Shown here in pieces: positions 7,896 through 17,381 of a stretch of 64,000 nt of DNA. Under the pieces are notes generated by a model. That model worked only from the letters and a program-made list of their open reading frames with translations. It did not search any database and had not been told where the DNA came from. Origin of the DNA: an uncultured Alteromonadaceae bacterium (lineage in GTDB: Bacteria; Pseudomonadota; Gammaproteobacteria; Enterobacterales; Alteromonadaceae); contig CANNDC010000016.1 of the NCBI GenBank assembly GCA_947503265.1, positions 32,569 to 96,568 on the forward strand, read 5' to 3'. How positions within the stretch are numbered: the stretch's first letter is position 1; the number at the start of each line of letters is the position of its first letter. The position numbers and the translations under genes are program-made.

Positions 7896-10800
7896 ATGAG
7901 TTTATACAACCCAAATGATTCGAAAGACAATTGCGGCTTCGGATTAATCGCCCATATTGAAGGCGAAGCAAGTCATAAATTGGTCAGCACAGCCATTCAA
8001 GGCTTGGATCGTATGCAACATAGAGGCGGCATAGCTGCTGATGGCAAAACCGGAGACGGTTGTGGCTTGTTGCTGCAATTACCTGATGAATTCTTTCGTG
8101 AAGTAGCTTCTCAAGAAAATTGGAAGCTAGGTAAGAAATACGGTGTGGGGATGATTTTCCTCAACCAAGATGAAGAAAAAGCACAAATAGCTCGTGACGT
8201 ATTGAACGAAGAACTCACTAAGGAAACCTTATCGGTAGTGGGTTGGAGAAAAGTACCTGTTGATAATTCCATTCTAGGCGATCTGGCTGCTGATGGAGTA
8301 CCTCAGATAGAACAAGTTTTTGTCAATGCACCTTCGGGCTGGCGTAAAAAAGATTTGGAACGCCGTCTTTTTATCATAAGACGTCGCGCAGAGAAGCGCC
8401 TAGAGCAAGACAGTGAATTCTATGTCGCCTGTCTTTCTGCATTGGTTACAATATATAAAGGCTTGGTCATGCCGAAAGACCTGCCTAATTTTTACCAAGA
8501 TTTAGCTGATGAACGTCTTAAATCCGCGATTTGCGTATTCCATCAACGTTTCTCTACAAATACTTTACCTAAATGGCCACTCGCGCAGCCATTCCGATTC
8601 TTGGCGCACAATGGTGAAATCAATACGATCCGAGGTAATAGAGACTGGGCGATGGCACGTTCTGGAAAATTCAGCACGCCAATATTGCCTGACCTACAGG
8701 ATGCTGCTCCGTTTGTGAACAGCGAAGGTTCAGACTCTTCCTCACTAGATAATATGCTGGAATTATTCCTTGCTGGCGGGATGGATTTGTTCCGTGCGAT
8801 GCGTTTGCTCGTGCCACCAGCCTATCAAAATAATTCGACTATGGATCCCGATCTTCGTGCGTTCTACGAGTTTAACTCTATGCATATGGAACCTTGGGAT
8901 GGCCCTGCTGGTATCGTACTAACGAATGGTCGTCATGTAGCCTGTAACTTAGACAGAAATGGTCTTCGTCCAGCACGTTATGTGATCACTAAAGATGGCT
9001 TTATTACCCTAGCTTCTGAGATTGGCATCTGGGATTACAAACAAGAAGATGTCACCGAGAAAGGCAGAGTTGGACCTGGAGAAATGCTAGCCGTAGATAC
9101 CTACACAGGTAAAATCTGGCGCTCAACTGAAATTGATGAAGATTTGAAAGATCGTCATCCATACAAAGAGTGGTTAGGAAATCATATTAAACATTTGACA
9201 CCCATTGAAAAAATGGATGCCACACAAATAGGTAAGCGAGCATTCGATGATGACACCATGGCTACCTATCACAAGCTGTTTAATTACAGTTACGAAGAAA
9301 TTCAGCAAATAGTCAAAGTCTTAGCCAATGATGGACAAGAGGCTGTAGGCTCTATGGGCGACGACACGCCAATGGCAGTAATGTCCTCCATGCAACGCAC
9401 TGTATACGATTATTTTAGACAGCAATTCGCTCAGGTTACTAATCCGCCAATTGACTCATTGAGAGAAAATCATGTGATGTCGTTGGCAACCTGTATTGGC
9501 CGTGAACAAAACGTGTTCAGCGAAACCTCAGGTTATGCAAATCGCGTTTTGTTTGATTCGCCAATATTAACTTATACCGATCTGAAGCAGCTTCGTGAGT
9601 TTGACGCAGAATACTATTATTCTGAAGTGGTCGAATTGAACTATTTGCCAGAAGAAGGTCTGAAGAAAGCTATCGAAAGAATTTGTAATGAAGTCGAGTA
9701 TTTGGTTAAACAAAAACACGCAACATTTGTGATTCTGTCGGACAGAAATATTCGTACCAACAAATTACCCATTCCAGCCGCTATGGCTGTGGGTGCGGTT
9801 CAGCGCAGATTGGTTGATAAAGCGCTAAGATGTGATTCGAACATAGTTGTCGAAACGGCCTCAGCGAGAGACCCTCATCACTTTGCCGTACTCATTGGTT
9901 TGGGTGCGACGGCTGTTTATCCATTCCTAGCCTATGAAACCATCGAGCAGTTGGTCGAAGATGGCGAAATTGATTTATCGCCAATGGAAGCGATGCTTAA
10001 TTATCGTAAGGGTATCAACAAAGGTTTGTTTAAAATCATGTCCAAAATGGGCATAAGTACGATAGCGAGTTATCGTAGTTCCAAATTGTTCGAAGCGGTC
10101 GGAGTCAATAAAGAAGTCACTGAACTGTGTTTCAAAGGTGTACCTAGCCGTATTCAAGGCGCAGGATTTGATGATTTCGAGCAAGATCAGGTGAACTTGG
10201 CCCGCATCGCATGGCTCAAACGCAAGCCTATGTCACATGGTGGCTTACTGAAATACGTTCACGGTGGTGAATATCATGCGTACAACCCAGATGTCGTAAC
10301 CACATTGCAGGTTGCGGTTAAATCTGGCAAATATTCTGACTATCAAGCATTCGCGGAATTAGTGAATGGCCGTTCACCAACTCACTTTAGAGATTTGTTA
10401 GAGTTATCCCCAGAATCGGACCCGATCAGTATTGATCAGGTAGAACCTGCAGAAAACCTATACCCTCGTTTCGATACGGCGGCTATGTCTATTGGTGCTT
10501 TAAGCCCTGAAGCTCACGAAGCTCTGGCGATTGCCATGAACCGTTTGGGCGGCAAATCCAACTCTGGAGAGGGTGGTGAAGACCCTGCTCGATTCAATAC
10601 CGAAAAAAACTCCAAGATCAAACAAGTTGCTTCCGGACGATTCGGCGTAACACCACACTACTTAGTCAATGCGGATGTTATCCAAATAAAAGTAGCCCAA
10701 GGTGCCAAGCCCGGTGAAGGTGGCCAGTTGCCCGGTGATAAAGTAAATAACTATATTGCTGAACTCAGATTCTCAGTGCCTGGTGTCACTTTGATTTCAC

Positions 10801-12362
10801 CTCCTCCGCATCATGACATCTATTCAATTGAGGATTTAGCTCAACTGATTTTTGATTTGAAGCAAGTCAATCCAACTGCATTGATTTCAGTTAAGTTGGT
10901 ATCTGAACCTGGTGTTGGCACTATCGCTACTGGTGTAGCAAAAGCCTATGCTGATTTAATTACTATCTCAGGTTATGACGGTGGCACAGGTGCTAGTCCA
11001 TTAACCTCAGTTAAGTATGCAGGATGTCCTTTTGAATTAGGTCTTTCTGAAACTCAGCAAGCTTTGGTCGAAAACGGCCTTAGACACAAGGTAAGAGTGC
11101 AAACTGATGGCGGCCTTAAAACCGGCTTAGACGTGGTCAAAGCAGGTATCTTAGGTGCAGAAAGCTTTGGATTCGGAACCGGCCCTATGGTGGCACTTGG
11201 CTGTAAGTACTTGCGTATTTGTCACTTAAACAACTGTGCAACCGGTGTAGCTACACAAGATGAGAAATTGCGAGACAACTATTTCATCGGTTTACCCGAA
11301 ATGGTCATGCATTACTTCCAATTCATCGCTCAAGAAGTTCGCGAGATTATGGCGTCAATGGGTGTTGCTAAGTTTGACGACCTAGTCGGTCGAACTGAGT
11401 TACTTAAAATTCTAGATGGCGTAACTGCGAAACAGAATAAGTTGGATTTAAGCCCAATATTGTCCAAACCAAAGGCAGGCAATCACACTCGCCTATTCTG
11501 CTCAGAAACGACCAATGCACCATTGGACAAAGGAATTCTCAATCAGAAAATTTTGGAAGCCGCTAAGTCTGCAGTGCAAAGTAAGAAACGTGCATACTTG
11601 AAATTTGATATTCAAAATACTGACCGCTCTGTGGGTGCGCTAATTTCTGGCGAAATTGCTCAACATCATGGCAATCAGGGTATGCACGACTTCCCTATCA
11701 AAATCAATTTGACAGGTACTGCAGGACAAAGCTTTGGTGTTTGGAATGCGGGCGGTCTTGAAATGACGCTTTGTGGTGACGCCAATGATTATGTCGGTAA
11801 AGGAATGACGGGTGGAAAACTCGTTATTTATCCACCACGTAATCGAGATTTTGATTCGCATTCGAGTGCGATCATGGGCAATACCTGCTTATACGGCGCA
11901 ACCGGCGGTAAGTTATTTGCCGCAGGAAGAGCTGGAGAGCGATTCGCCGTAAGAAATTCAGGCGCAATTGCGGTCGTTGAAGGCATCGGTGACAATGGTT
12001 GCGAATACATGACCGGCGGAATCGTCGCAATTTTAGGCAGTGTAGGTGTGAACTTTGGCGCAGGTATGACCGGTGGCTTTGCTTACCTCTATGATGAGTT
12101 AGAAGACATAAAGCACAGAGTAAACCCTCAATTGGTTGATATCATGCCGATAGAGGAAAAAGGCATTCTGTCTGAACACTTGCGAGGACTAATTGACCAG
12201 CATTATGAAGAAACAGGTAGTGAACACTCACTTTCACTTCTGACTAATTTTGCGGAAGAATTGTCTAAGTTCAAACTTGTTAAACCTAAGACTAGTGACG
12301 TGAAAAATCTGTTGGGCCATATCAGTCGCTCAACAGCTGAATTACGTTTGCAAGCACAGTAG
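7896..12362 (+). CDS. gltB: Glutamate synthase (NADPH) large subunit
   Basis: Large chain of GOGAT: takes the amide of glutamine and transfers it to 2-oxoglutarate, giving two glutamates. 1488 residues. A 12-residue propeptide precedes catalytic Cys13 (DNCGFGLI) of the class-II amidotransferase domain (to about 430). Central and FMN-binding synthase domains follow, with the 3Fe-4S ligands C-x5-C-x4-C in CKYLRICHLNNC near residue 1110. A beta-helix GXGXG domain fills the C-terminal 250 residues. AGGAG lies eight bases before the ATG. Forms an operon with gltD 15 bases downstream. Works with glutamine synthetase at 50.6-52 kb. Confidence 0.98.
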   Translation: MSLYNPNDSKDNCGFGLIAHIEGEASHKLVSTAIQGLDRMQHRGGIAADGKTGDGCGLLLQLPDEFFREVASQENWKLGKKYGVGMIFLNQDEEKAQIARDVLNEELTKETLSVVGWRKVPVDNSILGDLAADGVPQIEQVFVNAPSGWRKKDLERRLFIIRRRAEKRLEQDSEFYVACLSALVTIYKGLVMPKDLPNFYQDLADERLKSAICVFHQRFSTNTLPKWPLAQPFRFLAHNGEINTIRGNRDWAMARSGKFSTPILPDLQDAAPFVNSEGSDSSSLDNMLELFLAGGMDLFRAMRLLVPPAYQNNSTMDPDLRAFYEFNSMHMEPWDGPAGIVLTNGRHVACNLDRNGLRPARYVITKDGFITLASEIGIWDYKQEDVTEKGRVGPGEMLAVDTYTGKIWRSTEIDEDLKDRHPYKEWLGNHIKHLTPIEKMDATQIGKRAFDDDTMATYHKLFNYSYEEIQQIVKVLANDGQEAVGSMGDDTPMAVMSSMQRTVYDYFRQQFAQVTNPPIDSLRENHVMSLATCIGREQNVFSETSGYANRVLFDSPILTYTDLKQLREFDAEYYYSEVVELNYLPEEGLKKAIERICNEVEYLVKQKHATFVILSDRNIRTNKLPIPAAMAVGAVQRRLVDKALRCDSNIVVETASARDPHHFAVLIGLGATAVYPFLAYETIEQLVEDGEIDLSPMEAMLNYRKGINKGLFKIMSKMGISTIASYRSSKLFEAVGVNKEVTELCFKGVPSRIQGAGFDDFEQDQVNLARIAWLKRKPMSHGGLLKYVHGGEYHAYNPDVVTTLQVAVKSGKYSDYQAFAELVNGRSPTHFRDLLELSPESDPISIDQVEPAENLYPRFDTAAMSIGALSPEAHEALAIAMNRLGGKSNSGEGGEDPARFNTEKNSKIKQVASGRFGVTPHYLVNADVIQIKVAQGAKPGEGGQLPGDKVNNYIAELRFSVPGVTLISPPPHHDIYSIEDLAQLIFDLKQVNPTALISVKLVSEPGVGTIATGVAKAYADLITISGYDGGTGASPLTSVKYAGCPFELGLSETQQALVENGLRHKVRVQTDGGLKTGLDVVKAGILGAESFGFGTGPMVALGCKYLRICHLNNCATGVATQDEKLRDNYFIGLPEMVMHYFQFIAQEVREIMASMGVAKFDDLVGRTELLKILDGVTAKQNKLDLSPILSKPKAGNHTRLFCSETTNAPLDKGILNQKILEAAKSAVQSKKRAYLKFDIQNTDRSVGALISGEIAQHHGNQGMHDFPIKINLTGTAGQSFGVWNAGGLEMTLCGDANDYVGKGMTGGKLVIYPPRNRDFDSHSSAIMGNTCLYGATGGKLFAAGRAGERFAVRNSGAIAVVEGIGDNGCEYMTGGIVAILGSVGVNFGAGMTGGFAYLYDELEDIKHRVNPQLVDIMPIEEKGILSEHLRGLIDQHYEETGSEHSLSLLTNFAEELSKFKLVKPKTSDVKNLLGHISRSTAELRLQAQ

Positions 12363-12377
12363 TAGGTAGGGTTTAAA

Positions 12378-13793
12378 ATGGCGAAAAATGTATATCAATT
12401 TGTAGACGTAGAAAGAATCGATCCACCGAAAAAGCCGATCGTAGTGCGTCGCGAAGAGTTTGGTGAAATATATCAACCTTTAACCCAATCTCAGACAGAA
12501 GGTCAAGCTGACCGTTGTCTAGATTGCGGTAACCCGTATTGTGAATGGAAGTGCCCTGTGCACAATTACATTCCTCAATGGCTTAAGTTAGCGAACGAAG
12601 GGAAGATTTTGGAAGCGGCTGAATTGTCGCATAAAACCAATAGTCTTCCTGAAGTATGCGGACGTGTATGCCCTCAAGACAGACTTTGTGAAGGTGCATG
12701 TACGTTAAATGATGATTTTGGTGCGGTTACCATAGGCAGTATTGAAAAATACATCACTGATACCGCTTTCAAAATGGGCTGGCGCCCAGATATGTCAGGG
12801 GTCATTCCGACGGATAAGAAAGTCGCGATAGTTGGAGCTGGACCAGCAGGGTTAGCCTGTGCTGACATCCTTGTTCGCAATGGTGTTAAACCAGTTGTCT
12901 ATGACAAGTATGAAGAAATTGGCGGATTACTAACCTTTGGCATCCCTTCATTCAAACTCGAAAAAGATGTGATCAAATTGAGACGCAAAATTTTCACCGA
13001 AATGGGTGTAGAGTTTGTGATGAATACTGAGATCGGCAAAGATATCGAATTTCAAACATTGATGGATGACTATGACGCGGTATTCCTCGGCATGGGCACC
13101 TATAAGTCAATGCAGGGTGGATTTGACAACGAACACGTTGAAGGTGTTCATGAAGCGCTTCCATTCCTTATTGCTAATACCAATAGAGTAATGGGAATAG
13201 AAAAAGATGCATCTGAATACATCGATATGGAAGGCAAAAAAGTCGTTGTCTTGGGTGGTGGTGATACTACGATGGATTGTGTCCGTACATCCATAAGACA
13301 AGGTGCTGCAAGCGTCACTTGTGCCTATCGACGTGATGAAGAAAGTATGCCGGGGTCACGCAGAGAAGTGGTTAACGCGCGAGAAGAAGGAGTAGATTTC
13401 CAATTTAACCTTCAACCACTGGATATTGCAGTAGATGAAAACGGCAAAGCCTGTGGTGTCAAACTGGTTAGAACCGAAATGGGCGAACCTGATGCACAAG
13501 GACGCAGACGTCCTGTAGAAGTGGAAGGTTCTGAACATGTGTTAGAAGCTGACGCGGTCATCATAGCATTTGGTTTCCAACCTAGCCCTGCGAATTGGTT
13601 CTCTGACTATGGCATCATTTTAGATGAGAAAGGACGTGTAAGAGCGCCTGCTAAGGGCAAATATGCTTTCCAAACATCCAATCCTAAGATTTTCTCTGGT
13701 GGTGATATGGTACGAGGTTCTGATCTAGTCGTAACGGCCATTTTTGAAGGTCGTGAAGCGGCTGAAGGTATCTTGGATTATATCGGCGTTTAG
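12378..13793 (+). CDS. gltD: Glutamate synthase (NADPH) small subunit
   Basis: FAD protein that passes electrons from NADPH to the large subunit. 471 residues. The N-terminal domain has the cysteines of two 4Fe-4S clusters (CLDCGNPYCEWKCP near 48-61 and CGRVCPQDRLCEGAC near 94-108). An FAD Rossmann motif GAGPAGLACA follows near 153 and the NADPH-binding GGGDTTMDCVRT near 293. Last gene of the gltBD operon, with a clear terminator 24 bases downstream. Confidence 0.97.
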   Translation: MAKNVYQFVDVERIDPPKKPIVVRREEFGEIYQPLTQSQTEGQADRCLDCGNPYCEWKCPVHNYIPQWLKLANEGKILEAAELSHKTNSLPEVCGRVCPQDRLCEGACTLNDDFGAVTIGSIEKYITDTAFKMGWRPDMSGVIPTDKKVAIVGAGPAGLACADILVRNGVKPVVYDKYEEIGGLLTFGIPSFKLEKDVIKLRRKIFTEMGVEFVMNTEIGKDIEFQTLMDDYDAVFLGMGTYKSMQGGFDNEHVEGVHEALPFLIANTNRVMGIEKDASEYIDMEGKKVVVLGGGDTTMDCVRTSIRQGAASVTCAYRRDEESMPGSRREVVNAREEGVDFQFNLQPLDIAVDENGKACGVKLVRTEMGEPDAQGRRRPVEVEGSEHVLEADAVIIAFGFQPSPANWFSDYGIILDEKGRVRAPAKGKYAFQTSNPKIFSGGDMVRGSDLVVTAIFEGREAAEGILDYIGV

Positions 13794-13816
13794 TTCGAAA
13801 TAAATCAACGCATCAA

Positions 13817-13842
13817 GGGGCGACTATATCGCCCCTTTTTTA
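13817..13842 (+). terminator. Rho-independent terminator of gltBD
   Basis: GGGGCGA-CTATA-TCGCCCC forms a perfect 7-base GC-rich stem with a 5-base loop, followed by seven T. It lies 24 bases after the gltD stop, between convergent genes. Confidence 0.9.
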
Positions 13843-13881
13843 TTCTGTTTCCTGCTTTTATTGTGTTTTCTGCGTTGTCGT

Positions 13882-14532
13882 CTAGGATTGCTCAGTGATT
13901 TGTTTTAACGCGTGTTCAAACACATCTACGGGTTGCCCACCACTGATTAAATGTCGACTATTGATAATCACTGCAGGCACAGAGCTAATACCCAATTGCT
14001 TAAAGTGCTGCTGTGATTTTCGCACTTCTTGTTCATAGGTATCTGAATCAAGTATTGTTTTCGCTTGCTTGCGATCGAGGCCGACTTGCTCAATGACGGT
14101 GAGCAATTGTTCATGATCACTAGGGTTGCCGCTTTGTTTGAAGTACAAATCAAATAGAGCAAGCTTTAATTCAGTTTGGCGGTTCTGCTCTCCGGCCCAA
14201 TGTAAAAGTCGATGGGCGTCAAATGTATTGTAAATTCTGCCCCCTCCACGATTTCCAAACTCATAGCCAACACTCAACCCTCGTTGCTTTATCGCTTCGC
14301 GATTTTGGCTTAGTTGCTGCTCTGAAATCCCATACTTTTGACTCAAGTGTTCGTTAATTTCTTGCCCTTCTTTTGGCATGCTAGGGTTTAATTCAAAAGG
14401 CTGCCAATGAATATCAGCTGTTACTTGCTCAGCTAGGTTTTCTAACGCTTGATCGAGAGCGCGAAAACCAATAATGCACCAAGGGCAAGACACATCAGAG
14501 ACAAAGTCAATGGTTAAATTTTTGGTGGTCAT
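13882..14532 (-). CDS. DsbA-family oxidoreductase (FrnE-like)
   Basis: Thioredoxin-fold protein of 216 residues without a signal peptide, so cytosolic. The redox motif CPWC is at about residues 16-19 (SDVSCPWCIIG), with a helical insertion in the middle. The cis-proline motif near the end is SSVPAVIIN. This is the FrnE / 2-hydroxychromene-2-carboxylate isomerase-like branch of the DsbA family, linked elsewhere to oxidative or polyketide chemistry; the substrate here is unknown. Single gene, convergent with gltD. Confidence 0.85.
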   Translation of the reverse strand: MTTKNLTIDFVSDVSCPWCIIGFRALDQALENLAEQVTADIHWQPFELNPSMPKEGQEINEHLSQKYGISEQQLSQNREAIKQRGLSVGYEFGNRGGGRIYNTFDAHRLLHWAGEQNRQTELKLALFDLYFKQSGNPSDHEQLLTVIEQVGLDRKQAKTILDSDTYEQEVRKSQQHFKQLGISSVPAVIINSRHLISGGQPVDVFEHALKQITEQS

Positions 14533-14750
14533 AGGTTCGTTCTTTCATCTGCTGAAAAGAGGGAGGCGTAATTATAATAGAGAAAAGTGTGGAAAGCCTG
14601 AGAAATTACAACTGCACGAAGACATGGATGTCGCCGTCCAAGCGCAAAGTGACGTTTTACAGCGTGTTGAAATTTTCAGACTTACCACGCTTTATACACT
14701 GAAGTTAAAACAAGCTATGTTAAGTTGAGTCCAAACGAGAATGGAGGCAA

Positions 14751-15284
14751 TTAACTTTTCCTGATGTTTCTAGGGACAATTTTATGGGTGCAGTAAACTG
14801 TTCCTCCAATCAGTAAATCCAATAACATGGCTAGGGTTAACGCACCACAGATCCCCCAAATCAATGCAAATGGATTCAACATCACGGTATAACTATAAGA
14901 TTCGACAGTTTCATCAAACAACTGTTGGTTTGCATTCAGCATGACGTGCCAAGCTTGGAATAGTTGATTACCAGACAATCGTTGGGCCTCTTGTCGCAAC
15001 AATTCGACACGGTCATAGATAGACTGGATGCTTACAGCGTCTTGTTTGAATACAATATCATCACTCGCTTGGTAGTGTTCGATAAGTCGCTTTAAGCTTC
15101 CTGAAAAGTACTTGTCTGCGGTAACTTGAAAACCTGCAAGATTGAGTTGCGCCTCATCGAGCCTTGCACTGACACGCTTTTCATATTGATCGACAAACCC
15201 TGGCACTTGCACACCAACCAGTAGTCCGAGGGCAAAAATACCTAATCTTAAGTAGTCTCTGATAAATCGATAAAAGCGTGACAT
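14751..15284 (-). CDS. DUF2937-family membrane protein
   Basis: Small inner-membrane protein resembling the DUF2937 family (VGVQVPGFVDQYEKR near the N-terminus). One helix near residues 10-30 and another near 138-160 flank a helical, probably periplasmic region of about 105 residues. Function unknown. I prefer an ATG start at 15284 or 15287; a GTG at 15305 adds seven residues (MNRRKGM). The ribosome binding site AAGGG lies just before the ATGs. Monocistronic, divergent from the next gene. Confidence 0.7.
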   Translation of the reverse strand: MSRFYRFIRDYLRLGIFALGLLVGVQVPGFVDQYEKRVSARLDEAQLNLAGFQVTADKYFSGSLKRLIEHYQASDDIVFKQDAVSIQSIYDRVELLRQEAQRLSGNQLFQAWHVMLNANQQLFDETVESYSYTVMLNPFALIWGICGALTLAMLLDLLIGGTVYCTHKIVPRNIRKS

Positions 15285-15392
15285 CATACCCTTGCGCCTA
15301 TTCACATACCTAATTAGTTGGCAACTTAGTTGCCCCTTATATACTGAGATCCTATAGTGTAAGAACTTCTTGTCAAACTAACGGTAAATGTT

Positions 15393-15776
15393 GTGCTAAA
15401 TCAAACACGATTCGCTAAAGGTTCTTTGTTGTCGCTAGCCCTTATGGTTTTCGCGACTGCCTCAATGGCCGAAGATCAACAAAAATCCGTTTATAATGCA
15501 CAAGCATGTCCAGCAGATTTTTACCAATTGCCGATTTTTCCTGGGGCAAAATTATGCCAAATATTCGACGGTAGCGTTCCAGCGTCACTGATTTATCATG
15601 CTGCAGCCGATCCACAAACAACACAAACGTTTTATCAGCAACAATTGGGACAAGCAGATAACATTACCCAACTTAAAGGCAGGATAATGATGGAATACAA
15701 GGATTCTGACAAAATTATCGTAATTTCCAAAGACGGTAATGGCAGTCAAGTGGATGTGTTAATTAAATCTGTTTGA
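15393..15776 (+). CDS. Hypothetical secreted protein
   Basis: 127-residue protein with a signal peptide ending about SMA|EDQQ (residue 26). The mature part of about 100 residues has two cysteines (38 and 53) that could form a disulfide. Text such as YHAAADPQTTQTFYQQQLGQ resembles small periplasmic proteins of marine gammaproteobacteria, but I recognise no family. The start is GTG at 15393, since the ATG three bases earlier is in another frame that stops at once. Confidence 0.65.
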   Translation: MLNQTRFAKGSLLSLALMVFATASMAEDQQKSVYNAQACPADFYQLPIFPGAKLCQIFDGSVPASLIYHAAADPQTTQTFYQQQLGQADNITQLKGRIMMEYKDSDKIIVISKDGNGSQVDVLIKSV

Positions 15777-15979
15777 TCTCAAGGAATGTGATTAGACCGC
15801 TAGAATTCCTATCATTTTCCCCTACCTTCCGACACAAAAGTTTTAACAACAAGCTAATACATAAATCTGGCACAACAATCTGATACAAGATCCGTTGTGG
15901 CATCTTATTTGCTCATAACTCTGTAGAAAAATAACTTAGCCAATATTTTGGCAATGAGAATGAGTGTAAAGAGGCAATT

Positions 15980-16573
15980 ATGGAATTAGCGATTATTTTG
16001 ATGATGTTATTAATAGTGGTAGCGATAGGCGCGCTAAAACTCAGCGATAATGGTTTATCTTTCCCGTTTAAACGAAAAGCCACCCTACTATCTCAAACCG
16101 AAAACCAGTTTTTCTCGATGATTGAACAAGCGGTTGGCAATAAATATCGCATTCTTTGCCGTGTTAGGCTTTCTGAAGTGATTTGCTTGCGCCAAAATAC
16201 CGATAAGAAAACCGCTAAATCGGCTTTATTGAAAGCAAACAGCAAACAACTTGATTTTGTACTCTGTAATCGCGAAGACATGAGTCCTGTGATGGCGATT
16301 GACTTGGTCAACAACCAGACTAAGGATGGCTACAAGAGTCAGCGCGACTGGTACGTAAGCAGTGCGCTAGACGCAGCAAGGGTTCCTCATTTAAGAATTA
16401 AAGCTAAAAATGGCTACACACTAGCTGAAATACGCGATTGTATTGAGGCTAAAATGGCGCCAACTAAACGCAAACAACCTCAACCTGTTGTGCAAGGTTC
16501 AAAAAACCCCGACAACCCTATCGCCAACAAACCGAAACGCCCTATTCGCTCTAGTCGACCTATTGCTGCGTGA
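15980..16573 (+). CDS. DUF2726-domain protein, membrane-anchored
   Basis: 197 residues. One N-terminal membrane helix (about 3-20) is followed by a DUF2726 domain (about 36-155), marked by VRLSEVI, LDFVLCNRED, VMAIDLV and RDWYVSSALDAARVPHLRI. This resembles a nuclease-like fold tied to the membrane, but no catalytic role is established. The C-terminal 40 residues are basic and proline-rich (KRKQPQP; KPKRPIRSSRP), suggesting nucleic-acid contact. It stands alone upstream of mtnN. Confidence 0.75.
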   Translation: MELAIILMMLLIVVAIGALKLSDNGLSFPFKRKATLLSQTENQFFSMIEQAVGNKYRILCRVRLSEVICLRQNTDKKTAKSALLKANSKQLDFVLCNREDMSPVMAIDLVNNQTKDGYKSQRDWYVSSALDAARVPHLRIKAKNGYTLAEIRDCIEAKMAPTKRKQPQPVVQGSKNPDNPIANKPKRPIRSSRPIAA

Positions 16574-16648
16574 TTCGAAATAATATTAGTTCGCTATTTT
16601 GCTAAGTTAATACTAAAATCCGCGCAAATTGTTCAATACTAACTTCGA

Positions 16649-17356
16649 ATGAAAATTGCAATATTAGGCGCAATGGACCAGGAGGTCGCATTGCTTAACG
16701 AAACATTGAATAATGTTTCCATCTCTCACTACGGACATCTCAGTTTTTACTCCGGTACTCTGCATGGAGTACAGGTCATAGTGGTCAAATGCGGCATAGG
16801 CAAAGTTGCCGCTTCTGTCGCTACTACGGTAATGATTGACCGCTTTTCACCTGATTTTGTCGTGAATACTGGATCTGCTGGTGGTTTTGATAGTGACTTA
16901 AAGATTGGCGATCTTGTCATAGGCACCAGTGTGCAACATCACGATGTGGACGTAACTCATTTTGGTTACGAACGTGGCCAAGTTTATGGCATGCCTGCAA
17001 TCTACCCTTGTGATGAAAGACTTATTGTTGCTGCAGAGCATGCTGCTAAAGACGTGGTTCATGTTAAAAGTAAACGCGGGCTAATTTGTACGGGTGATTC
17101 GTTTATTGGATGTGATGATGCGGCATCCAGACTAAGAGGTTTGTTCCCAGATATGCGCGCCGTTGAGATGGAAGGAGCAGCAATTGGCCAGACTTGCTAC
17201 ATGTTAGACACGCCTTTTGTGGTTATTCGTTCTTTGTCAGACATAGCCGGACAAACCTCTAGTGTGTCATTTAAATCATATATTGATAAAGCAGCAAAAA
17301 ATTCTGCGGAATTGGTGATGGGGATGATCTCAGAACTTGCATTGGCTGATGCGTAA
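16649..17356 (+). CDS. mtnN: 5'-methylthioadenosine/S-adenosylhomocysteine nucleosidase
   Basis: Hydrolyses the N-glycosidic bond of methylthioadenosine and S-adenosylhomocysteine, releasing adenine. 235 residues, usual length. The N-terminus IAILGAMDQEVALL carries the catalytic acid, VVNTGSAGGFD forms the substrate loop, EMEGAAIGQ binds the ribose, and SLSDIAG carries the catalytic aspartate. It heads a likely mtnN-cbiB-btuF operon (gaps of 25 and 2 bases). An AhcY gene 2 kb downstream gives this organism a second route for S-adenosylhomocysteine. Confidence 0.96.
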   Translation: MKIAILGAMDQEVALLNETLNNVSISHYGHLSFYSGTLHGVQVIVVKCGIGKVAASVATTVMIDRFSPDFVVNTGSAGGFDSDLKIGDLVIGTSVQHHDVDVTHFGYERGQVYGMPAIYPCDERLIVAAEHAAKDVVHVKSKRGLICTGDSFIGCDDAASRLRGLFPDMRAVEMEGAAIGQTCYMLDTPFVVIRSLSDIAGQTSSVSFKSYIDKAAKNSAELVMGMISELALADA

Positions 17357-17381
17357 CGTTTTTGTGGATGCAACAACTTAA

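Noticed and set aside
14474..14728. 84-residue plus-strand ORF between the DsbA-like and DUF2937 genes
   Set aside because: Overlaps the 5' end of the DsbA-like gene, has no recognisable content and no convincing ribosome binding site.
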